Shown: one piece after another, positions 57,986 to 64,000 of the stretch
How positions within the stretch are numbered: the stretch's first letter is position 1
Layout of the letters: every line of letters starts with the position of its first letter
NCBI RefSeq assembly: GCF_002933275.1
Contig: NZ_PSSX01000003.1
Span: 124,001-188,000, forward strand
From: Marinobacter maroccanus
GTDB lineage: Bacteria; Pseudomonadota; Gammaproteobacteria; Pseudomonadales; Oleiphilaceae
Direction of reading: 5' to 3'
Length of the DNA: 64,000 nt
The notes under the pieces: generated by a model
What the model was told of the DNA's origin: nothing
Seen by the model: only the letters and a program-made list of their open reading frames with translations
The model's database searches: none
Translations under genes and position numbers: made by a program

Positions 57986-59412
57986 CCCAGGCACCAACCT
58001 TTGCCGTCGTGGGGCACCCGAACAAGGGCAAGTCCAGTGTGGTGGCCACACTGTCCCAGAACGATGCAATCGCCATTGCCCTGGAACCCGGCACCACCCG
58101 CAAACGCCAGGCCTATCCTCTGAAAGTGGATGGGCAGACCCTCTATACCCTGGTCGATACACCCGGTTTCCAGCGTCCGCGCCGGGTTCTGGAATGGCTG
58201 GAAGCCCACAGTGTCTCCGCCTCTGACCACGCTGACACTGTCAGGGCCTTTGTAACACAACATCAGGGCGATGGCCGGTTCACCGACGAATGCGAGCTTC
58301 TGATGCCGCTAATCGAGGGTGCCGGGATCATTTACGTGGTGGACGGCTCGGTGCCCTACAGCGCCGAGCACGAGGCGGAAATGACCATCCTGCGCTGGAT
58401 CGGTCGCCCGAGTCTGGCACTGATCAACAGCATCGGCGCCGACGATTACAGTGATACCTGGCAGGCCGCACTGGGGCAGTTCTTTCAGGTTGTTCGTCGA
58501 TTCGACGCCGTTCGCGCCCCATTTGAGCAACATCTCGGTCTTTTGCGGGCATTCGGACAACTGGAACCGGACTGGGAAACGCCACTGGAACAGGCCACTC
58601 ACTACCTCTCCGCCCAGCGTCAGCAGCGCCGCCAACAGGCGGCGGCACTGATTGCCAGGGCACTTGAGGGCATGATGTCGTTCCAGGAGAAACGCACCCT
58701 GACCGCCGACCAGGCCGCCGGCATCAGTGACGGCCCACTGGCCGACCAGTTGAGGCAACGCTGGTATCGTCACCAGCGCAAGCGGGAACAGACGCTGCGT
58801 GTCGAGATTGAACACCTGTACCAGCACCAGCGCATCCGCCGACAGGAAGCCGAGCTGGAGTGGCACAGTGAGCACGACCTGTTCTCGGAAGACAGCCGCA
58901 AAGCCTGGGCCGTCAGCAAGCGCTACCTGGCCACTGCGGGCTTCGGCGCGGGTGCCGTCAGCGGTGCCGGGATCGACGCACTGACCTTCGGCTCTTCACT
59001 TGGAACCGGCGCCCTGGTGGGCGGCCTGATTGGCGCAGCCGGCAGTTATTTCTATGGCGACCGGCTGGCTCTGCCGGCTCTGAACATCGGCGTACTTCGG
59101 GACGGATTGAAAACAGCCACCTTCGGCCCTGTACAGGACAGCCAGTTCGGCTATGTTGTATTGGGGCGTGCCGTGGATCACTGGTGGCACATCAGCCACC
59201 GGAATCACGCCGGACGGGAACTGCTGGATCTGGAACCAGCGGACCATCACTGGCTGGAAAACCTCGGGAAAACCAGCCGACAGGACATCCAGAGGGCTTT
59301 CGACAAGTGTCGTAAACAGCGCCCCCTCGACGAACGCCAGCGAGAGAAGTTCACCTCGGCCATTGAGCAGGCCATGGCTGTTTACGACGATTGGCGGTTG
59401 AACCGCACCTGA
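57982..59412 (+). CDS. DUF3482 domain GTPase
   Basis: This 476-residue Era-like GTPase has the G1 loop VVGHPNKGKSSVVATLS, LEPGTTRKRQAYP (switch I Thr) and the G3 motif TLVDTPGFQRPRR. The expected NKxD is replaced by NSIGADD. A helical middle and a glycine-zipper-like hydrophobic hairpin (TFGSSLGTGALVGGLIGAAG) come before the C-terminal domain. It probably works at the membrane with the DUF2868 partner encoded by the overlapping gene. Biological role unknown. Confidence 0.85.
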   Translation: MTQAPTFAVVGHPNKGKSSVVATLSQNDAIAIALEPGTTRKRQAYPLKVDGQTLYTLVDTPGFQRPRRVLEWLEAHSVSASDHADTVRAFVTQHQGDGRFTDECELLMPLIEGAGIIYVVDGSVPYSAEHEAEMTILRWIGRPSLALINSIGADDYSDTWQAALGQFFQVVRRFDAVRAPFEQHLGLLRAFGQLEPDWETPLEQATHYLSAQRQQRRQQAAALIARALEGMMSFQEKRTLTADQAAGISDGPLADQLRQRWYRHQRKREQTLRVEIEHLYQHQRIRRQEAELEWHSEHDLFSEDSRKAWAVSKRYLATAGFGAGAVSGAGIDALTFGSSLGTGALVGGLIGAAGSYFYGDRLALPALNIGVLRDGLKTATFGPVQDSQFGYVVLGRAVDHWWHISHRNHAGRELLDLEPADHHWLENLGKTSRQDIQRAFDKCRKQRPLDERQREKFTSAIEQAMAVYDDWRLNRT

Positions 59413-59462
59413 AAGGGATGTTTATACTAAAAGGCTATTCCATCACAAAATGAGGAATGCGA

Positions 59463-59858
59463 ATGAAAATCGTACGAGTGCAAGACATCATTGGTACCGA
59501 GCGCGAAGTCCACGGACCGGGCTGGACCAGCCGCCGTATGCTGCTGAAAAAGGACGGCATGGGCTTCTCCTTCCATGAGACTATCATCCCAGCCGGTGCC
59601 GAACTGAACCTCTGGTACAAACACCACCTGGAAGCTGTCTACTGTGTTGCCGGTAACGGCAAGATCCTGGACAAGGCCACCGGTGAAACCCACGAGATCA
59701 CCGACGGCACGCTTTACGCACTCGACAAGCATGACCAGCACACTCTGTACGGTGGCACCGAGGACATGCGACTGATCTGCGCCTTCAACCCACCGGTCAC
59801 TGGCCGTGAGGTCCACGACGAAGACGGCGCTTACCTGCCGGACACCAGCGAAGACTGA
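59463..59858 (+). CDS. ectC: Ectoine synthase
   Basis: This 131-residue cupin is full length for EctC and carries its hallmarks: [57 protein letters not shown] and [19 protein letters not shown] (metal and substrate residues). It closes N-gamma-acetyl-diaminobutyrate to ectoine. ectA and ectB are not adjacent, so this is an orphan copy in the window. GAGGAA supports ATG at 59463. A possible promoter is TTGAAC/TATACT (59398-59428) with a long 19-base spacer. Confidence 0.94.
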   Translation: MKIVRVQDIIGTEREVHGPGWTSRRMLLKKDGMGFSFHETIIPAGAELNLWYKHHLEAVYCVAGNGKILDKATGETHEITDGTLYALDKHDQHTLYGGTEDMRLICAFNPPVTGREVHDEDGAYLPDTSED

Positions 59859-59864
59859 TTCGTT

Positions 59865-61073
59865 TTGACCGTGGCTGAACACCAGGCCGCGACTTCACCG
59901 CCACCGCCAGCCAAGCTGCTGCCGGTGGCGGTGTTGCTTTGGCTGGCCGGCGTTTATCTGCGGATTCCCGTACTGGTAGCACCACCCCTGGCGCCGTTCA
60001 TCAGCGACGAACTGGCGCTGACCCAGGCATTGACCGGCGCCCTGACAACCCTGCCCATTCTGATGCTGGCCATCGGCTCCATGCCCGGTTCACTGGCCAT
60101 CGCCCGGATCGGCCCCCGCAATACTCTGGCGCTTGCCATGGTCATCATGGTCATCGGCTCCGCCGGCCGCGGCCTGGTACCCGACACTTTCACATTGATG
60201 CTGGCCAGCGCCGTCATGGGGCTGGGTGTTGCCATGATGCAGCCCGCTCTGCCGGCACTGCTACCACGATGGCTGGAACCCCACCACCTGGCCCTGGGCT
60301 CCGCCATCTACATGAACGGAATGCTGATGGGCGAATTCATCGGCGCCGGCATCACCCTGCCCGTGCTCATGCCCCTGCTGGACAACAGCTGGCGGGCCAC
60401 CCTCCTGGCCTGGTCACTACCAGCCCTGCTGGTTGCCGCCGCGCTTTATCTGCCCAGACGCGACCGGGCGAAACCCGTCGGCAAGGTCTCCTGGCTGCCC
60501 GACTGGAGCAACCCCCTGACCCTCAAAATCGGCCTGCTCCTGGGCCTCTCCGGCTCCATGTTCTTCGGCCTCAACGCCTACATGGGCAATCTTCTGCAAC
60601 AGCAAGGCCAGTTCGACAAACTCTCCGATGCCCTGTTCTGGTACAACATCGCCCAGGTCTTCGCCTCCCTGACCATGCTGAAAATGGCCCGTTACTGGGT
60701 CGGGCGCCGCTCGGTCATCATCGTTACCGCCGGCATCAGCATCATAGGCACCCTCGGCGCCATCACCTTCACCGGCTGGTGGGCCATCGCCAGCGCCACC
60801 CTGATGAGCCTCACTGCCGGCATCCTGCTCATCCTCCTGGTCGCCATACCGCCCCTGGTGACCACCTCCAGAGAAACCGGCCGCCTGTCCGCCGGCACCT
60901 TCCTCGTCGGCTACACCATGGCGTTTTCCATACCCATGGCCGGCGGCCTCATCGCCGACTGGACCGGCGACGCCCGACACGCCATCCTCACCATCATCGC
61001 CTACAGCGTCCTGGTCCTACCCCTGGCTTTTACTCTGGATCTGAGACGAAAAAAGGACCAGCCCGAAAGCTGA
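59865..61073 (+). CDS. MFS transporter, cyanate permease/CynX-like family
   Basis: This 402-residue protein has 12 predicted helices. CynX/NimT-type patterns include VYLRIPVLVAPPLAPFISDE, LALTQALTGALTTLPILMLA, GVAMMQPALPALLPRW and FFGLNAYMGNLLQQQGQ. It starts with TTG at 59865, or GTG two codons on, six bases after the ectC stop, so it is probably co-transcribed. The substrate is unknown; co-expression with ectC suggests testing ectoine or a precursor. Confidence 0.85.
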   Translation: MTVAEHQAATSPPPPAKLLPVAVLLWLAGVYLRIPVLVAPPLAPFISDELALTQALTGALTTLPILMLAIGSMPGSLAIARIGPRNTLALAMVIMVIGSAGRGLVPDTFTLMLASAVMGLGVAMMQPALPALLPRWLEPHHLALGSAIYMNGMLMGEFIGAGITLPVLMPLLDNSWRATLLAWSLPALLVAAALYLPRRDRAKPVGKVSWLPDWSNPLTLKIGLLLGLSGSMFFGLNAYMGNLLQQQGQFDKLSDALFWYNIAQVFASLTMLKMARYWVGRRSVIIVTAGISIIGTLGAITFTGWWAIASATLMSLTAGILLILLVAIPPLVTTSRETGRLSAGTFLVGYTMAFSIPMAGGLIADWTGDARHAILTIIAYSVLVLPLAFTLDLRRKKDQPES

Positions 61074-61091
61074 TCCTTTAAACGCTGAAAA

Positions 61092-61123
61092 AGGGGTCAG
61101 AAGAAAGCGTTCTTCTGACCCCT
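61092..61123. repeat. REP-like perfect 14-bp hairpin
   Basis: AGGGGTCAGAAGAA (61092-61105) and TTCTTCTGACCCCT (61110-61123) form a perfect stem with loop AGCG, 19 bases after the MFS stop. The GGGGTCAG...CTGACCCC form is a dispersed palindrome I recall from many gammaproteobacteria. Confidence 0.7.
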
Positions 61124-61167
61124 AATCCTAATCTTCCCCTCGCGGACTCCCCGAACCCAGCCAGAAC

Positions 61168-61262
61168 GGCCGTGGGGTGAGGGAGCTTTTTCTGGCGGGA
61201 AAAAATGTCTGAGCAAAGCGAGTTGTTTTTCCCAGAAGAAAAAGCTCCCCCGCCCCGCGGCC
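61168..61262. repeat. Three-part nested palindrome, 95 bp
   Basis: Outer arms GGCCGTGGGG/CCCCGCGGCC (61168-61177, 61253-61262; one G-U), middle arms GGGAGCTTTTTCT/AGAAAAAGCTCCC (61181-61193, 61237-61249; perfect) and inner arms GGGAAAAA/TTTTTCCC (61197-61204, 61226-61233) nest around a 21-base loop. It has no open frame. It could be a miniature mobile repeat or a large RNA hairpin between two convergent genes. Confidence 0.8.
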
Positions 61263-61283
61263 AGACTCCAAGCTAAAACAGGG

Positions 61284-62459
61284 TCAGATGTAGTAGTCCT
61301 TCAACGGAGGAAACCCGTTAAACTCAATGGCGCTATAAGTCGTGGTATAAGCCCCCGTAGACAGCCAATACATCCGATCCCCGATGGCCAGGTTCAGCGG
61401 CAGCGGGTATTTATGGTGCTCGTACATGATGTCGGCACTGTCACAAGTCGGCCCGGCAATCACACAGTCCTCGCCTTCGCCCACCTTCTCCGTCCAGATC
61501 GGAAACTTGATCGCCTCATCCAGCGTCTCGATCAGCCCCGAAAACTTGCCAACATCGGTGAACACCCAGCGGTGCAGGGCGGTGCGGGATTTACGGGAAA
61601 TCAGCACAACCTCGCTCACCAGTACACCGGCATTGGAAATCAGCGAACGGCCCGGCTCGATGATGATCTCCGGCAGTTCCGCGCCGAAATCCTCGTGCAG
61701 GAACCGGGCGATTTCCTCCGCGTACACCTTCAATTCATTGGTGCGGGTGATGTAATTGGCCGGAAATCCACCGCCCATGTTGATCATCTTCAGCTCGATG
61801 CCGTCTTCTTCCTTCAGGCGCTCGAAAATCACCTTTACCTTGTTCAGGGCCGCGTCCCAGGCGCCGATCTCCCGCTGCTGGGAACCCACGTGAAAAGACA
61901 CGCCGTAAGGCACCAGGCCCAGGTCGCGGGCCAGGATCAACAGGTCCATGGCCATGTCGGTCTGACAGCCAAATTTGCGAGACAGCGGCCAGTCGGCAGT
62001 CAGTGTGCCTTCGGTCAGGATACGCACGTACACTTTCGAGCCCGGAGCCGCCTTGGCGATGTTGCGAAGGTCTGCCTCTGAGTCCGTGGCGAACATACGC
62101 ACGCCCTTCTCGTAGAAGGTGCGAATGTCCTTCGCCTTCTTGATGGTGTTGCCGTAGCTGATCCGCTCACCGGTCACACCCAGGGCCATCACCTTGTCCA
62201 GCTCATACACCGACGCGATATCGAAACAGGCACCCTTGTCACGCAGCATGGTCAGGACCTGCGGGGCCGGGTTGGCTTTTACCGCATAGTAAACCCTGGC
62301 GTAGGGGAAGCCTTCCACCAGCTCATCGTACTGGCGATCAATCGTGGCGGTATCAATCACCACAAACGGGGTTTCCTTGCCGTCGGCAAAGTCCTTGATG
62401 CGTTTGAACGTCTCGGCGCTGTAGTAATCAGCAATATTGGCGTTGGCGGCTTCGGTCAT
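61284..62459 (-). CDS. speC: Ornithine decarboxylase, PLP-dependent fold III (group IV)
   Basis: This 391-residue alanine-racemase-fold decarboxylase has the PLP lysine in RVYYAVKANPAPQVL, DIASVYELDKVMALGV, VSFHVGSQQRE, the MINMGGGFPANY glycine loop, IIEPGRSLIS, and CDSADIMYEHHKYPLPL (the catalytic Cys-Asp). It makes putrescine. The length matches Pseudomonas SpeC. I chose ATG at 62459 because GGAGG lies upstream; a longer in-frame reading runs through a terminator hairpin. Lysine may be an alternative substrate. Confidence 0.92.
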   Translation of the reverse strand: MTEAANANIADYYSAETFKRIKDFADGKETPFVVIDTATIDRQYDELVEGFPYARVYYAVKANPAPQVLTMLRDKGACFDIASVYELDKVMALGVTGERISYGNTIKKAKDIRTFYEKGVRMFATDSEADLRNIAKAAPGSKVYVRILTEGTLTADWPLSRKFGCQTDMAMDLLILARDLGLVPYGVSFHVGSQQREIGAWDAALNKVKVIFERLKEEDGIELKMINMGGGFPANYITRTNELKVYAEEIARFLHEDFGAELPEIIIEPGRSLISNAGVLVSEVVLISRKSRTALHRWVFTDVGKFSGLIETLDEAIKFPIWTEKVGEGEDCVIAGPTCDSADIMYEHHKYPLPLNLAIGDRMYWLSTGAYTTTYSAIEFNGFPPLKDYYI

Positions 62460-62493
62460 GGGTGGTGTGTCCCTCCACAGGGCAAACAGGCAT

Positions 62494-62525
62494 AAAAAAA
62501 GGCGCCACAGCGAGGCTGCAGCACC
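62494..62525 (-). terminator. Intrinsic terminator 34 bases before the speC start codon
   Basis: On the minus strand GGTGCTGCAG pairs with CTGTGGCGCC (three G-U pairs) around loop CCTCG, followed by seven Ts (62494-62500). It lies between the ATP-grasp gene and speC, leaving no room for a separate speC promoter downstream of it, so it looks like an attenuator. A palindrome GATATGAGCATATC (62565-62578) is upstream. Confidence 0.75.
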
Positions 62526-62639
62526 CATAGGATGTCGCGATCATCGGGCTTTTTTTCAGGTCAGGATATGAGCATATCTACCCATAAGTAATGGACGATA
62601 TCGGCACCGCCAATGGCATGAAATCTCGCGCACAAAATC

Positions 62640-63458
62640 TCAGACAGCCACCGGCCAGAGCGGCGTTGGATCGGTGGGTCCGTCCGGGTCTTCTGGCGCG
62701 GTCTGACTCTTCAGATATCCCAGGATCGCATCCTGCAATTCGGTGCCCTGACCCAGGCCCTGATTTCCAAAAAGCCGATTGAATTCCAGCACGTAGGGGT
62801 AGCCTTCCACCAGCGCAATATCAAAACCTGCGTGATCAACACCCAGTTCCCGGGCGAGCCTCAACGCCAGATCCGTCATTACCCGGGGCACCGGACTCAT
62901 ATCGATACGACCACCGCGGGCCACGTTATTGTAGAACCCCTGGTCGGCCTGGGTTCGCCAGTAAGCCGTCAGCACCCGATCACCGACCACCACAACACGG
63001 GCATCACGGTCCAGGGGAAGGTATTCCTGGGCGTAGAGCACGTCGGTGCGCTCGCAGTAGCGGCGCCAGTCCTCACCGGTTTCGATCAGCCAGACGCCTT
63101 CGCCCATGCTGGCCTTCGGTAGCTTTGCCACGAACGGATGAGCCATGGCATCCCAGATCATGTCCCGTTCCACCGGACCATTGGCCTCGATCATTGTCCA
63201 GGGGGTGTGCTCCGGGGCCACCGCCTGGAACGCCCGGGTCATTTCAATTTTGTCATGGCCGATGCGGTAGCTGGCAACGCTCGGAAACACCCGGCATTTC
63301 AGGCCATGCACCAGCGCATTCAACTGCCAGTATTCGGGGAACAGCACCCAGTCGGCCTCCCGCAACAGTTCTTTATGGCGCAGACACTGGTCCGGCTTGA
63401 GAACGGTGGTGTTGGGAAAGCCCAGGGTCCGGAAAATATCGAAGGAGACAAGGTGCAT
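62640..63458 (-). CDS. RimK/glutathione synthase-like ATP-grasp protein
   Basis: This 272-residue protein has ATP-grasp signatures: SYRIGHDKIEMTRAFQAVAP, HPFVAKLPKASMGEGVWLIE (ATP-binding Lys and glycine loop), VLYAQEYLPLDRDARVVVVG and ALVEGYPYVLEFNRLFGNQG (metal-binding Glu/Asn). It should join a carboxylate to an amine or amino acid through an acyl-phosphate. RimK proper modifies ribosomal S6; this one is shorter at the N-terminus. The substrate is unknown. Confidence 0.8.
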   Translation of the reverse strand: MHLVSFDIFRTLGFPNTTVLKPDQCLRHKELLREADWVLFPEYWQLNALVHGLKCRVFPSVASYRIGHDKIEMTRAFQAVAPEHTPWTMIEANGPVERDMIWDAMAHPFVAKLPKASMGEGVWLIETGEDWRRYCERTDVLYAQEYLPLDRDARVVVVGDRVLTAYWRTQADQGFYNNVARGGRIDMSPVPRVMTDLALRLARELGVDHAGFDIALVEGYPYVLEFNRLFGNQGLGQGTELQDAILGYLKSQTAPEDPDGPTDPTPLWPVAV

Positions 63459-63601
63459 GGATACGGCGCACTCGGGGGTTGAATTGCGCGTATTTTATAC
63501 AGGGTTGCCGTCCAGGCAAGCGGTATTTTCACTACTGAGGCATCATGAAAACGCCTTACGGGTGCTACCCTTGAATCAGGCAAGGTGATTGGGCAGGAAG
63601 A

Positions 63602-64000
63602 ATGCAGGAATTTGATTCCAGAGCGCGCTCTATTTTGGCTGGGGTGCGGGAAGACTTGCAGTCCGGCGCCACGCAGCTGGCACTGAATACCCTCGACGGA
63701 CTCCTGTCCTACCTGGACGAGGTCAGACCGGACGTCGAAACCCTTTCCCGGCTGCTGGCAGAGCTCCGGGCCGCCCGCCCGAGTATGATCGTAATTGGCA
63801 ATGCCCTGGGCATGATCGAGCAGCGGTTAGCCAGGGATCCGCATGCCGCTCGACAGGCTGTCCTGGACACGCGGGATCAGTTGCAGAACGCCACCAGAAC
63901 CATCACCCGGCACGCCCGCGATCAATTGCCAGAGGCACCCGTTATCCTGACCCACAGTGCCAGCTCCGTGGTCCTGGCGTTGTTCCGGGACATGGCTGAA
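63602..64000 (+). CDS. IF-2B/eIF2B alpha-like family protein (partial, C-terminus off window)
   Basis: The first 133 residues start MQEFDSRARSILAGVREDLQ and run through a helical region (SGATQLALNTLDGLLSYL; ARPSMIVIGNALGMIEQRLA) into VILTHSASSVVLALF. THSASSVV matches the THCNSS-type phosphate loop of the eIF2B-alpha/ribose-1,5-bisphosphate isomerase/MtnA superfamily. The C-terminal catalytic half is missing here. AGGAAGA supports the start. A sugar-phosphate isomerase role is likely in bacteria, not translation. Confidence 0.75.
   Translation, partial: MQEFDSRARSILAGVREDLQSGATQLALNTLDGLLSYLDEVRPDVETLSRLLAELRAARPSMIVIGNALGMIEQRLARDPHAARQAVLDTRDQLQNATRTITRHARDQLPEAPVILTHSASSVVLALFRDMAE

Noticed and set aside
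59939..61081. 380-codon frame overlapping the CynX-like gene on the same strand
   Set aside because: Its product is dominated by Arg, His and Pro, as expected from out-of-frame reading of C-ending codons; the other frame has 12 membrane helices.
62460..62528. N-terminal extension of ornithine decarboxylase from an ATG at 62528
   Set aside because: It would be translated through the terminator stem and T run, has no ribosome site and does not look like the family N-terminus.

Overview
The window is a stretch of GC-rich gammaproteobacterial chromosome. The gene content (monomeric NADP isocitrate dehydrogenase, type II NADH dehydrogenase, ectoine synthase, TRAP transporter, group IV ornithine decarboxylase, OprI-like alanine-zipper lipoprotein, DUF2868/DUF3482 pair) fits a marine, halotolerant member of the Marinobacter/Pseudomonas branch. 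Marinobacter is my best guess from gene style only; no database was searched. I see no prophage, insertion sequence, integrase or CRISPR array. Genes are dense, on both strands, with uniform composition.

Layout. 1-10.8 kb: a TVP38-flavoprotein fusion cut by the window edge, a J1-type ADP-ribosylglycohydrolase, a second TVP38 protein, an LpxH-like phosphatase, a PEBP protein, an ankyrin/spermidine-synthase-like pair, a LOG/YghU operon, and a NosR/NirI-family flavin/Fe-S membrane protein without other nos genes. 11-20.5 kb: a TetR regulator, NADH dehydrogenase, tRNA-Gly(CCC), a K+/H+ antiporter, two L,D-transpeptidases, a small envelope lipoprotein, an NfeD/slipin operon and a TMEM165/GDT1 exporter under a yybP-ykoY manganese riboswitch. 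20.5-30.4 kb: a MarR/EmrB-type efflux operon, another MFS transporter, a WYL regulator followed at once by a secreted nuclease, an AraC regulator, and queC-queE. 30.3-30.9 kb: a gene-poor gap with candidate small transcripts on both strands. 31-44.6 kb: a response regulator, membrane protein and large hybrid kinase; hypothetical proteins; a serine hydrolase; a diguanylate cyclase; ybaK with an antiporter; and icd.

44.9-56.1 kb is the most coherent block: a 3-hydroxybutyrate utilisation locus. A secreted 3HB-oligomer hydrolase lipoprotein and a divergent alpha/beta hydrolase lipoprotein would make monomers outside the cell. A TRAP transporter would import them. 3-Hydroxybutyrate dehydrogenase and acetoacetyl-CoA synthetase, in the same operon, would convert them to acetoacetyl-CoA. 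A sigma-54 activator gene sits between the two transcription units. Both units carry a sigma-54-type -24/-12 promoter, with clustered palindromes of the form TGTCCG-N6-nGGACA at matching distances upstream. This looks like a self-contained regulon with its operator code readable from sequence.

56.1-64 kb: a DUF6164 protein, the overlapping DUF2868/DUF3482 membrane-GTPase pair, an ectC with no ectAB beside it, a CynX-type MFS transporter, a complex palindromic repeat, an ornithine decarboxylase gene with a terminator hairpin just before its start codon, an ATP-grasp protein and the start of an IF-2B-like gene cut by the window edge.
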